Part shown: positions 24,001 to 33,477 of the stretch, in pieces | Layout: each line of letters starts with the position of its first letter | Numbering within the stretch: the first letter of the stretch is position 1 | Source: Zanthoxylum bungeanum | Lineage: Eukaryota; Streptophyta; Magnoliopsida; Sapindales; Rutaceae | DNA: 64,000 nt | Reading direction: 5' to 3' | NCBI GenBank assembly: GCA_019454045.1 | Contig: SKCR01051208.1 | Span: forward strand, 124,001-188,000 | Program-made: the position numbers and the translations under genes | The notes under the pieces: generated by a model | What the model saw: the letters and a program-made list of their open reading frames with translations, nothing else | Told to the model about the DNA's origin: nothing | The model's database searches: none

Positions 24001-24363
24001 ACCCGGGAAAATACACTCCCAAGAAGGATTTACCAGAACACGGTCCAACTTGCGCCAAATAGGAGACTGAATCTGCTTATTAAACCAAGTAAACTTACAC
24101 CCAGAATACTGCAGATCATCCAAGCCAGCTTGACCCAAACAGCAACCCAAGTCATCTTTCCAAGCTGGCCAAGCCACAGATCCACCACTATGCTCAAACG
24201 GAGAACGGATAGCATTGAAATCACCTAAAACAAGCCATGGGGAATCATCAACCATACTACCACAATTAAGCAGGTCAGCCCAAAGTTCTCGCCGCTTCTC
24301 GTAATCACACTCACCATAAACCACTGAAACTACACAATTCCAAACCCCAGAAATAGGAGTCAC
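21004..24363 (-). CDS. LINE-D ORF2: endonuclease (C-terminal part), reverse transcriptase, zf-RVT
   Basis: A 1119-residue open frame. Residues 1-150 hold the end of the APE-type endonuclease, with LVLGDFNAIRSP near 45 and RISDHSPM near 132. The RT covers roughly residues 380-700: NKAPGPDGFNSGFFKK, KDYRPISCCNTIYK, KIDLMKAYDTVRWDF, GLRQGDPMSPYLF and catalytic FADD at about 599-602. The zinc-binding zf-RVT region lies near 940-1010 (WFRKSIPRHSFLLWMSIQ, CILCGCSSEDIDHL). The protein would nick DNA and reverse-transcribe LINE RNA at the nick. The first ~90 codons of ORF2 are damaged, so this frame has no true ATG start and would lack the endonuclease N-terminus. Confidence 0.92.
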   Translation of the reverse strand: MTPISGVWNCVVSVVYGECDYEKRRELWADLLNCGSMVDDSPWLVLGDFNAIRSPFEHSGGSVAWPAWKDDLGCCLGQAGLDDLQYSGCKFTWFNKQIQSPIWRKLDRVLVNPSWECIFPGSSARFLPSRISDHSPMVIKLAELPKRKIPFKFFQFWVDHPDFLSVVARAWDIDVHGTPMFRLCCKLKNVKAALKKFNVEHFSKISCRVLEIRKELDRVQCALQDFPSDPALLAEEARLSVSYGDLSRAEEGFNRQKSRVQWLNLGDQNSKFFFTAMKSFHGRSKVTSITKEDGTRVEEDALVRDEIVSFFESLLGPQHRQQDFDRVTLHSAITRHVTEEQSMALSREVEDEEIKAVLFGLKDNKAPGPDGFNSGFFKKCWNIVGDDVLCAIHSFFSSGRLLRQVNATSIALIPKIPNPSQVKDYRPISCCNTIYKCIAKLIANRIKVILPSVISQNQSAFVEGRRISDNILLCQELVRNYHRNGGSPRCALKIDLMKAYDTVRWDFLVEVLRTVGIPERMVGWIQECMTTTRFSVSINGELHGFFSGGRGLRQGDPMSPYLFVLAMEVLSGLLRNMATDPGFQFHWRCSKDRLTHLCFADDLMIFCKADASSVSLIKDCIGQFSGLSGLIPNPAKSHLFSSGISLSMQDQLRDVLRFQVGTLPVRYLGVPLISTKLRASDCASLVDRIVMRAKSWSCKFLSYAGRLQLIKSVLFSIQVYWSSLFILPKSVIRKVETILRSFLWKGSALIPTGARVAWSKICLPLKEGGLGIKSLEAWNRAAIVKHIWFLCSGQVSSWSTWVYSYLLRGRSFWEIPRPSDCSWSWRKILELRSWSRRRMRVSIGNGESTLLWFDNWHPVGPIEDSLGERVIYDSGLDRMATVASIISDSAWHWPPSRSAALVDLAQTHLPSPSSLREDVLVWEDDSHGRFSVDCAWNALRSRRPEMPWSRVVWFRKSIPRHSFLLWMSIQGGLCTQDSLMKFGISSCSRCILCGCSSEDIDHLLFQCLFSSRVWSSVLAMCGLDWSCRDWRQTVEWLCQFSGASLYHLLVRLSFAASVYHIWRERNARTHDMPLRPVSILLYDIVFDVRNRVSSLRKVTPSYDNKWLHLSWHLPDDIFS

Positions 24364-24630
24364 ACAGCAGACTGATAATGATCACTAGCATACCCAGATG
24401 AGCTAGTAGATAAATCAGACAAAATAGATACGAAATAAGATACGAATAATAAGAAATAGAGAAAAACTTACAATAATATAAAACAAAAAAATTAAGATTA
24501 ATCGACCCAGACAGTACCTCTAACAACCAACTAAACACAACGAGAGCTTCTCCTCACTAAAAAACCTCCTGACTTCAGCATGTTTTAAAGGGTCATTGAG
24601 ACCTCTAATATTCCAACAACCAAAAATCAT
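24364..24630 (-). pseudogene. LINE-D ORF2 start with scrambled endonuclease block
   Basis: The natural ATG is at 24630, 33 bases after the ORF1 stop, and reads MIFGCWNIRGLNDPLKHAEV. After about 36 codons a stop appears. From about 24535 to 24364 the sequence no longer matches LINE-B or LINE-E: the VETK-containing segment with the catalytic Glu and the PSDIDVSII segment are missing. In their place is an AT-rich block with only patchy similarity. The frame at 24363 is in register with the ATG. Confidence 0.78.
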
Positions 24631-24662
24631 TAAAACAGATGAAAAAAGGCCAAACCCACAAA

Positions 24663-27015
24663 TCAACGTCGACGACCCCCCCCAGAAGACTTCCACTTCT
24701 GACTCCTTTTCCCACCTGAACCCTTTTTGGATTTGTTACCATAAGTCAATTTCTTAGATTCCAGGGAGTCAACAGCCTTAATAGCCAAACTGTTAACCAA
24801 CGGAGTAGGCGAATCATAAACTGCAGACGGCGAGCACTCAATTACCTCAGTATAAGGAAGATCCTCACCAAGTTGTGAAGAGTCAATGGAGTTTTCCCCT
24901 TTCAAATTACCATCTATCACCATAGAAGCAGTCTCAGAAGAAATCACAGGCAGAGAATGAGTAACCAAAGTCGGATTCAACCCATTAGAAGAACCCTCAC
25001 CCAAAACAAGAGTTCTCTCAGCAATCAGAGGCACCACATCACTCGAACTAACAGGATGGTTCAAAGAAGTACCCTTACCTTTCTTATTTTTAGTGACCGG
25101 GATCCAAGCCCCCTCCTGAGCCTTAGCAGAATCAAAAGGAGCATCCTTATTCGTAGACGGAGGATGTGGCTTAGGAATAGCAGGCTGAGGAAAACTTTTA
25201 ATCTCCTTACTAGGTGCCTTTCTGGGGCACGAATTCACCGAGTGCCCAAAAACTTCACAAGTAGAACATTTCACAGGAACCCATTCAAACTCAACCCTAA
25301 TAGGAACCCTAATGCCATTAGGGTATTGGAACACAATCTCCTCGATAAGGGGACTCCGAGCATCAATCTCAACACAAACACGAGCAAAGCTGAGACGTTT
25401 CCTGGACTGGGTAATATGGTCAACATTGAGAGGTTTCCCAACTGCACTTGCCACACAGCTAATCCCTTTCGCCGTCCATAAAGAAAAAGGAAGGTCAAAC
25501 AGTTTGAGCCAGACCGGGACCTTGAACAAATCCTCCTTAGTCAAAGATAAATTAGAATGCCAAAGTTTTAAAACCAACGGCCTATTAGCCATATGCCAAG
25601 GGGCTCCATCCAACACCACACCAGCCTCTTGAAGGCTATTGAATCTAAACAAAAAGAAACCATTCTCGGACGTAAGGACTTCTAACAAACCCATCCTTCC
25701 CCATAACTTGTGTGCAATAGAATTGACAGTTTGGAAGGGTAGACGTTTTCCCACAAAATAACCAACTAAAGTATTCTGCCAGTACACACTCCCTTCTTCA
25801 AAGACTTCTGCAGGTGGGCATACAACAACCTTACCATCAATAATATTAGGTTTAACATAATGTAGAGCAGTGGAAGAAAATGTCGAATCAAGACTGTCAA
25901 CTCCCACAGAACCATTCAAGGCAGTGGCATAACTCTTAGTACCACCAGAAAAACCCCCATCTTTTACTACCAGATTCGCCGGCACTACCTCCTTATGCAC
26001 ACCCAAGGCATCACCGGACACTCTTCTACCATTCAATTGGGTATCAATCTGCCTCACAGCACCACCAATTACATTAACAGAACCAAGCAAACTCACTGCA
26101 TCCAACCTGCCTACAGTGCTAACTACAACACCAGAACCCCTATCAGAACCAACACCAACTACACCCACATCTGCCTTAGCTCCAGGAGCACAGCCAACCT
26201 TCTTACGGTCAGTACCAGGACCAGAAACACCATTCTCCAAACAACCCACAGACCCCCCTGCAATAACACAGTCTGAAACCACAACTGGTAGGAAATCATT
26301 CACCTTAGCATCACAAATCACATTCTCTGCATCAACTGAAACAGCCACTGCTGAGGATGACAACACCTCAATACCAGATTTCCCAACAACATCTTGGCCA
26401 GCAGCCACTACTGGCTTAGAAACATTGCCCACCAAAATTGAATTAACAATACCAGTAGTAACACTCGGAGACCAGACACCAAGCGATCCAGCAGAGCCAC
26501 CACCAACTCCATGTCCAATAACACCCTCAACGGAACGAACAACACCAGGGTCAAAATCCAAAATCTCATTATTCAACACATCAATGCCACCTTCACCCAA
26601 ACAATCGGCAGATCTACACACAATGTTAGTGTCAGGAGCACAAAATTCGCTGGCCGAAACAGAAGCAACACCAAACTCAGGCAAATAAGAGCCTGAACAA
26701 CCAGCAGCAGGAACACCAAAATCACCTTGACCCGGAACACACTGCAACGGCGGAGACAGAATCAGATGGGGAGATAACACCCGACCCACTATCACCAATA
26801 ACCAAGCTAGAAGTTGAAACGACTCCTTCTGAGAAAGTCAATGCCGCCGGCGCTGAGGAAGGAGCCGAGAGGGCCATGAGATCCGACGAAGGCTTCGAGC
26901 AAACCGAACCCAGCACAACCTGCGAAGCATTTGAGGCCAACGAAGTAGCCCTAACAGCTCTACGGCCAGTGCCAGGGAGGCGCGGCCCCACGATAGGGAG
27001 ACCAGATGGAGGCAT
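24663..27015 (-). pseudogene. LINE-D ORF1 (DUF4283, CCHC knuckle), one frameshift
   Basis: The ATG at 27015 (MPPSGLPIVGPRLPG) opens a frame that overlaps, with a one-base shift near 26722-26798, a 711-codon frame ending at 24663. The N-terminal ~300 residues are Gly/Val/Ser-rich and low in complexity. DUF4283 follows (YWQNTLVGYFVGKRLPFQTV, APWHMANRPLVLKLWHSNL), then VEFEWVPVKCSTCEVFGHSV and a CX2CX4HX4C knuckle near 25220-25265. The end is basic (KKGSGGKRSQKWK). ORF1 would bind LINE RNA and form the particle. The single shift could be a real mutation or a sequence error. Confidence 0.88.
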
Positions 27016-27352
27016 AATGAAAAAAACGGTGAGGGGGAAAATAAGGAGAGCAAAAGAGGCGAAATCAGAAAGGAAAGGAGAAAAAAGGGGGGGAAACCGG
27101 AGTAAAAGACCAAAACCGATCTAAGAAAAATAAAGGGGAAGAAAATAGATCTGAGGAAACAAAAGGGTAACAAGAGGAGAAAGGCACGGGGAAAATAAGT
27201 TTAGTAAAAGCCCAGATCTGAGAGGAGAGAATCAATTTGGTAGAAGACCAAAGGGATCCAGATACACGAAGGAGAAGAAGCAAATCGCCCAGTTGAGAGC
27301 ATATTCACTGTTCATTCTTAGTGACATGTTTTTGATGTCGGAATCGTACGTC
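27016..27352 (-). other. LINE-D 5' untranslated region with internal-promoter role
   Basis: On the minus strand this 337-bp pyrimidine-rich stretch precedes ORF1 (many CTTTT and TTCTCC words) and starts at the TSD. LINE 5' UTRs carry an internal promoter; no specific motif can be named here. The LINE-E 5' UTR (54519-54777) and the stretch before the ORF at 63714 share this composition. Confidence 0.7.
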
Positions 27353-28028
27353 TCTTAACCTGAGACTTGCATCGCTAGTACTTCGACAATGTAACCTTTA
27401 GTTTCGTTTGGTGTCAGGGCTTTAACGGGTCTGGTACACCTCTTCTGGGTTTATCGAGAATCGTAGTGTATTGGGTGTGATGTCAGATGGAAGTATCACT
27501 TCAGACATATGGAGATGATGATCGCGAGGGATACAGAACTAGTACTCTATAATGGTTGCAACCATCGGGATAATATGACTAGGTCAGGATTATCCGATTC
27601 AAAGAGACTGGTTGCTTGATGTCCGATATGTGATCGTACGGGGCAGACACATCTCCAGCCCCGGGCCTTACATGTGATCATCTGATACTGGTTCGATATA
27701 CACTATACTACGGTATACTACGCCTGTTATAGATCTTATATTCCAATAAGAATATTTCTGGAGAATTTGGAAGGGCATGGCGTTTTGCTAGAGGCTAACC
27801 TTGTCTTGTAAATCGGTAAAAACGTAGTACTTGGTACGTACGTATTCAGATAATCTGACGGCCGTATTTACTGCCAACATATCCAGAGATCTTGGGTCGC
27901 TTCCCGAAGATTCACCAATGACGTATGATTCAAACTCGATTAATCTTGGATTAATTACGGAGAGACTTTATCTTGGATAAAGTACTATACATTGAGAGAG
28001 AGAACGATTAATTTGGAATTAAACGTAA

Positions 28029-28224
28029 AATTATTATATTCGATATAATAATTGAAATTCGATTTCGACGCGAAATTAAAATTAGATTTTAATTCGGGCA
28101 AACGAGTTAATTTAGAATTAATTCGTTAGCGACGTAAATAATAATTTCGCTAGGCGCAATTATTTATTTAAATTCGATTTAATTAACGTCGCGACGTAAG
28201 TTCGATATTTCGGAAATATCGAAC
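28029..28224. repeat. Cluster of palindromes in SOLO-1
   Basis: Three perfect inverted repeats occur close together. Arms of 10 bp around a 5-base spacer lie at 28029-28053 (arm AATTATTATA). A 12-bp palindrome ACGTCGCGACGT lies at 28186-28197. Arms of 12 bp around one base lie at 28200-28224 (arm GTTCGATATTTC). Several imperfect ones lie between. They sit about 220-410 bp upstream of the TATA-like run. Confidence 0.85.
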
Positions 28225-28440
28225 CCGAACGCGTGAGTGCACGTGGGCCCACTTTCATTTGGAAACGTGTGGGGCCCACATGACACATGTCATTTTATGC
28301 ATTATTTAATTGTTAATACATTGCATGGTGATAGTGTACAATACACTCAATGGTTTTGCATGGAGTTTGAGTGTTTGACACTCTAAGCCATTGCATGATT
28401 TGTGTCATAAGTTTATTATTAATTTAATAAATATTATGGC

Positions 28441-28452
28441 ATAAATATAAAT
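28441..28452 (+). promoter_or_regulatory. Possible TATA box of SOLO-1 LTR
   Basis: ATAAATATAAAT lies about 400 bp from the LTR end, with a pyrimidine-rich stretch (CTCCTCTCACTCTC) about 35-50 bases downstream. This would fit the U3/R border of a plus-strand LTR. Orientation is inferred only from this. Confidence 0.4.
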
Positions 28453-28844
28453 TGATTTTTTGTAACAAAAATCATAACACTCCTCTCACTCTCATATTGC
28501 CGAAACTACATGCAGTTTTGGGCTCTCCATTTCTTCAATTTTTGTGGCAAGATTTGAAGGAGTTGTGCATTCAAAATCACAACAAAGGCTAGCACCTTCA
28601 AGGGATCATACATAGGTGATATGGGAAACTAATCCTTGAGCTTGGAAGGATCAAACTCGACTTGGAGTCCCTCTTTTCTTCTTGGCCGAAAGCTTCACTG
28701 CACAAGGGAGGAATTTCGCATCATCTTAGCATCCATTTTCAAGTATTGTGAGTATGATTCCACCATACTTCAATTAATTCATTCATGTATTTATATATTT
28801 TGCTTGTTCTTGTTGATCTTGGGGCTTGGTTATTTTTTCCAACA

Positions 28845-29745
28845 TGAATAACTTGAGATGAAGAGCGAATAATGCTAACATCAATGTCACTAGGGTTCCA
28901 ACACACCCAAATACGGCCATACAGAAGAAAATCAGAGTAGCAAAAAAACTTCCATGAAGGATTAATCGCACGAGAGACATTCACAAAATTAACCTCCTTT
29001 ACCTTGGTTTCAACTAAACCACACAAAGAAAGCTTCTCATCACGAAGAAACCTCATAACTTCAGCTTGTTTAATTGGGTCATTGAGACCCAGAATGTTCC
29101 AACAACCAAAAATCATTAAAACAGAGAAGAGTAGAGCCAAACCCAAACAAATCAGTGTCGTCGACCCCCTCTCGAGGACTGCCGTTTCTAACTCATCTTT
29201 CCACCAGAACCCTTTCTAGATTTGTTACCATAAACCAATTTCTTGATCTCCTGAGAATCAATGACCTTATTAGCCAAACTGTTATCATTGGGCGTAGACT
29301 CAACTAAAACAGACTTAGGAAGATCCTCGACAAGAAGAGAAGAAGCACGGGAACATTCACCTTCCTCCTTACCCTATGCCTCCGTAATAACTGCCTCAGA
29401 CGAAACCACAGACATAACAGGAGTTACCAGAGCCGATTCCAACCTATTGGAAGAGCACTCACCCAAAACAAGAACCCTGTTAGTGGGAACATCCTGAATC
29501 ACATCACCGCTCGAGCTAACAGGAGTGGTCACAGTCGCTCCCTTGCCTTTCTTCTTCTTAGAGACCGGAATCCAGGCACCCTCCTTTACCTCAGTAGTGT
29601 CAGTCGTAACAACTTTATCCATAGAAGGAATAGATGGCTTGGGAATCCAGGACTGAGAGGGTTTGCTAACCTCCTTACTATGAGCCTTTTAGGGCAGGAA
29701 TTCACCGAATGGCCAAAAACCTCACAAGTAGTACATTTCACAGGA
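28845..29745 (-). pseudogene. LINE-A, segment 3: ORF2 start and ORF1 C-terminal half
   Basis: The minus strand gives the beginning of the endonuclease (VLMIFGCWN, KLSLCGLVETKVKEVNFVNV, IWVCWNPSDIDVSIIRSSSQ), preceded by the basic end of ORF1. The ORF1 middle (MDKVVTTDTTEVKEGAWIPV) and the start of the knuckle (FGHSVNSCP) follow. Similarity to LINE-B, -D and -E stops abruptly at 29745, in the VKC segment before the first knuckle Cys, so LINE-A is 5'-truncated or rearranged here. A frameshift near 29690 and a stop in the ORF1 end are present. Confidence 0.87.
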
Positions 29746-30443
29746 GTCAACAAACTAGTTTTAGTAATCTGGACATAACGTTTTCATCCGATCTCTGATT
29801 TTCATGAATTTTATATCGTCAAAAAGCAAAGACATTATTTGGCATTCAGAATTTATTGACCAGAATAAATAAAGTTTTTAAACTGAGTTGAATATTGAAC
29901 TGCTGAGCCTATGAGGGTGATCAGTGCCTTATAGGCTATCTGAGTGAACCTCAGAAGGCTAAAGCCCATGGAACAGCACTAGACTTGTGGTTTGAAAACC
30001 ATGTGTATATAAAAATTATTTATATAAAAATTATTTATTAAACCTGATATAAATTCTTGAAAACCATTTCTGGAAAAAATATATCATAATCATGATGTCC
30101 GAAAACGTGCTTGAAAATTGACATGCATGATTCCTGACTAACTGATAACTGACATAGAAACATGTACTAGAAACCTGTAACATGAGCTAATATGAAATCA
30201 TGATATGAGTTCCTTTGACATGGACTGAAATACTAGATATGTCTTATAAAACATGGAAAACCTGACTATTCTTATATCTTGGGAACCTGACTGAATTACT
30301 GAGCTAAATAATCTAAGGGGTTATACATGAACTAATACTTTCTAAAATATGAAATTCATGACGTGAGCTAATATATATACTGGGAACTTTGAAAAAGAAC
30401 GTAGATTAGAATGTAAATAATGAAATTCATGACGTGAGCTAAT
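29746..30443. other. Unassigned AT-rich stretch
   Basis: No coding frame or known repeat was recognised. It contains an exact 22-bp direct repeat (30351-30372 and 30422-30443, core AAATTCATGACGTGAG) 49 bp apart and several words related to it. It could be a remnant of the element into which LINE-A inserted. Confidence 0.5.
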
Positions 30444-30770
30444 CCTTAATGCAGTTCCATCTAATTCTATTCCTAAGACACCTTTAAAGTTGTGGATCAG
30501 TCACAAAGTTAGTTTGTAATATTTCCGCATATGGAGGTGTCTAACGCATATGCTGAAGAACAATACTATAAAGTTGGAGCCGTGTTTAAGGTGTGCCTAT
30601 TTGTAGGCTATCCTAAAGAGACTATGGGTGGATTCTTTTATAGTCTAAGAAGAGGTAAAAGTGTTTGTATTTCTTGAGGAGGACTATATGAGAGAATTCA
30701 TGCCTCGCAATAAATTGGTGCTTGAGGAGTTACTTTCTGATTAGACCAATGCATCATCAACAAAAATTGT
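30444..30770 (+). pseudogene. COP-1: decayed Ty1/copia integrase C-terminal region
   Basis: Read in one frame with stops, the plus strand gives VPSNSIPKTPLKLW, then YFRIWRC, KLEPCLRCAYL, and EEVKVFVFLEEDYMREF followed by PRNKLVLEEL. These match the conserved copia block that ends the integrase core (TPYELW, LRIWGC, KLEP, and the EDDY…PR segment). At least three in-frame stops show it is dead. It lies about 90 bp before a copia-type LTR start, far closer than in a complete element, so RT and RNase H have been deleted. Confidence 0.75.
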
Positions 30771-30831
30771 TGACAATTACAATAACGTAACACTTTTGAC
30801 ATCTAAGTGTCAGATGTACTTATATCAAGAG

Positions 30832-32545
30832 AGTTGGAATATATGCCCTAGAGCTTCATGTATTGTAAATGGAATTGATTATTGTAATAATAATAAATGC
30901 ATTATTCATTTATCAAAGTTGTTTGATTTAAATCACATATTTCGAATTGTCTTATTTACCTTGATTACTCTTGTACTTTCCAGATATAGTATATGTTTGA
31001 TGCATAAGAGGATTTAAGTCTGAAGTTAGTAATCTAAATAGTCCATAGAGAGCAAACAAAGAGGGTACTTTGTTTGTGGTTTATCTATAGCTGCGGTTCA
31101 TTCTATATTTGTATGACGACCTTGATCTGAGATCGTTCATGTAGTGACATGGGAATGGAGGCACCTTGTATGATGAGATTATATAGGACTGGACTCAGAT
31201 AAATATGAATTTCTTTTAATATCTGTTAACCGAAGAAATTCATTTTATCGAATAGATGGTCATATATGGATTCGATCTTAATCTTGAGTGTACTACGAAC
31301 TCCTGCATGTCAGGCTATGTCCTTTGATTTACTAAGGTGAGGTTGATGTAGCATTCCCGGCCCATAACTACGTATTTTAGGGATATGGTTTAGTGTGTAG
31401 CTAGGAACATTTTACATAGATATGGAATTCACTCCTTCTTACGAGAAACATAAGAATTTATCTTTTAAAAGTTGATTCGGGACTTGAACAATTTGAGCGC
31501 TCAAAAATTCTATTACGAATAGAAAGTTTTATATTCATAATTGCTATGAATTAATTGTTCATTATAGAATCAATGGTGCTTAGGAGACAAAATATTTAGA
31601 AGGGTATAATAGACTTATGACCCGGCTCTATTTATGAGATATTCGTGAAGGGCTCTATCCATATGTAATGACTATATTGATGGTGACATGATCAAGGCCG
31701 ACAACAAAGCAAAAGACCCATTACAAGTACCAGAAGGGCCAATTACGAGGCAGAGGACCAAAAGACTCAAAGAAGCAATGGCGGGATTAGTTCAGAGTTT
31801 TATGGCCGACTGCAACAAACAAATAGAGACGCATGTGGGCTTCGATGGAAAGGGCCCAAAGCCATTTCACTTGGCCCAAATCAGTTTAGAATAAAGCTTC
31901 ATAGGCATTTGAAGACTTAAAAACTTGGTATTTTTGTAATTTCGTATTTAGGGGCATTGTTGTCTTTATGCCTTTAGGGTTTCTTTTGTATCACTATTTA
32001 AGCTTTCTTTCTTTTTCATTTTGGGGACAATCAACGAAATTTATAAAACTCAAAAGCTTAAAGCTTTGGCTATGGCCGAATTCTTGTAAGGGAGGGATTC
32101 CTCTTTTCAAGTTTGAATCGACTTATCTAAGTTTTGGCAAACTTAGTGGCGTCTCCATTGCTAGCAAAACACTACAAGGATTCATCTTAAAGGTTCTCAA
32201 GGGCAAGTTCTTTTTGGGTCTTCTTTGTGGCCTTGGAAGGGTTTTGTTTCTACAAAATCATATTCGCGGTTCTTGGGGTTCTGTCCGTTGCTTGGGGTTT
32301 CCTTGGATTTCGAATCCAAGTGGGTTTCTTGTCAGATGGACACCAAAGTTGTTCGCTTATATTTTCCATCTACGGTAACGAGAGTTCAACTCTGAGTTTT
32401 TAGTGGAATAACGCGAAGTTAATAATTCGTAATATTTGATTAAAGAGTTTAATTATTATTTCAGGATTATTGGATCTTGGAACCGTAGGTCCATTTGGTC
32501 CCCGTGCTTGATGAGTGGAAAATATATCACTATTTCCCACTCATT
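30832..32545 (+). repeat. COP-1 LTR remnant, interrupted by SOLO-2
   Basis: It starts AGTTGGAATATATGCCCTAG, close to the TGTTGGAATATATGCCC start common in plant copia LTRs, with the TG mutated to AG. The sequence continues to 31683, is broken by SOLO-2 and resumes at 32340 (GAGAGTTCAACTC, TTTTAGTGGAATAA). The right border near 32545 is approximate. No gene lies in it. Confidence 0.6.
31684..32334 (+). mobile_element. SOLO-2: solo LTR of the GYP-2/GYP-3 family (651 bp)
   Basis: It starts TGACATGATC and ends TTCTTGTCA. TSD GATGG lies at 31679-31683 and 32335-32339. It is collinear with the LTRs at 33868, 44137 and 57097 in reverse orientation. It keeps the LTR-encoded pol tail as an open frame (31688-31894: LQVPEGPITRQRTKRLKEAM), ending at a TAA that overlaps an AATAAA. 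A TATTTAA box lies at 31995-32001. It arose by recombination between the two LTRs of a full element. Confidence 0.95.
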
Positions 32546-33477
32546 TGACCTAATATTTTGTATAGTTTCTTGAGTTTTGTGAATAGTTTGATGTGTTTTG
32601 TGTTATTTTGTGGATCCTCTAACCTCAACATTTTCTTTTATTGTAATTTTACATTTTTAATTTCCAGCATTTACTTTTCAGCATTTCCTTTTCCGCCTTT
32701 ACTTTCTCGCATTTACTTTCCAGCATTTACTTTATGTCTTTTATTTTATTTAAGTTTTTCCTAGCCGTAAATATGTGTCGTAGCTAAACCAGTTATCTGG
32801 GGTTGTGATGAATTCCAATATCACCGGTTTATAAGGGGTTATTTTACATTTTGGGTAATATAAAGGTTTATTTATTGAGTCTTAAGTTTAATGCTTCTTG
32901 TTAACTGGCCATTAATAAGATTGATTTGGTAAACTTAAAATAAACTTGGAAAAGGGATTTTAGGTTTAAACCCTAGACTCAATAACCCACGATCTTCCTT
33001 GAGGATAGATAACCCTTTAATAGATTTCCTTACAGGATAGGAATATACCGGTCGGGCGGGGGTAACCATAATTGGAACTTAATCTTAATGAATTCAGGTA
33101 ACTTGATTGACATAGGAATATGATTAATTAAGTTACACTGGGTATTTATATTTGACCATCGGAAGAGGCTTTTACATAATTTCGTGTTCTAGGTTAATAA
33201 ACTGATATATTAGACAAACGTAAAATAACCACTTCATCTTTATAAGATTTTGGAAGGATTCACAACCCTCGATAGTTTCTTTTTTCTTTTTGATAAAGTA
33301 AGTGTATTAACCAAAAGAAAACTATACAAGAGCAAAGGGGCATACCCCAGACTACTAGAGAGGACAGGCCCTCCTAGAAGAAAAGCTGAAAGGCTACACG
33401 CAAAATAAGATATTGAACTTAGATACCTTACTTGTATCTAATTTCTTTCTACTTATTATTTATGTTTTCTTGTGTTT
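32546..33477 (+). other. ATH-1 leader-like region, T-rich
   Basis: This stretch has no gene. The part 32640-32745 is a loose T-rich repeat built on TTTACTTTCCAGCA-like words, a pattern I associate with Athila/Tat leaders and LTRs. It precedes the gag at 33478. A short LINE tail is inserted at 33280-33405. A TTTCAG at 33475-33480 could be a 3' splice site. Confidence 0.5.
33280..33405 (-). mobile_element. LINE-I: 126-bp LINE 3' tail
   Basis: On the minus strand it is the family 3' UTR (GCCCTCCTAG complement, TTGGTTAATACACTTACTTTATC) ending in an A-rich tail. It is a severe 5' truncation. The tail has a C interruption, and no TSD could be fixed. Confidence 0.85.

Larger units (their letters stand above)
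20886..27352 (-). mobile_element. LINE-D: nearly full-length L1-type LINE (6.5 kb)
   Basis: It has a 5' UTR, ORF1, ORF2, a 3' UTR and a poly-A tail (T-run from 20886), and is flanked by a 16-bp TSD. It is the best preserved LINE in the window: ORF2 is open for 1119 codons and ORF1 has one frameshift. The endonuclease start is scrambled, so the copy is probably inactive. LINE-G is a truncated near-identical relative. Confidence 0.94.
20870..27368. other. Target site duplication of LINE-D (16 bp)
   Basis: TCTTAACCTGAGACTT occurs at 20870-20885 and at 27353-27368. The length is typical for target-primed reverse transcription and it fixes both ends of LINE-D. Confidence 0.95.
20416..28844. mobile_element. 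SOLO-1: solo LTR of about 1.95 kb, split by LINE-D
   Basis: It begins TGTTAGACAG and ends TTCCAACA. TSD TGAAT lies on both sides (20411-20415 and 28845-28849), and excision restores LINE-A. Without LINE-D and its duplicated target it is about 1946 bp. No coding frame is seen. The family is unknown; a copia- or gypsy-type LTR retrotransposon are both possible. A TATA-like run near 28441 suggests plus-strand transcription. Confidence 0.85.

Noticed and set aside
27728..28340. Host promoter or gene 5' region
   Set aside because: It is inside SOLO-1, bounded by TG/CA ends and a TSD; no coding frame follows.
30796..31017. 73-residue plus-strand frame
   Set aside because: It lies across the start of a decayed copia LTR and has no domain.
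32640..32745. Simple satellite
   Set aside because: T-rich words are too irregular for a satellite and fit a retroelement leader better.
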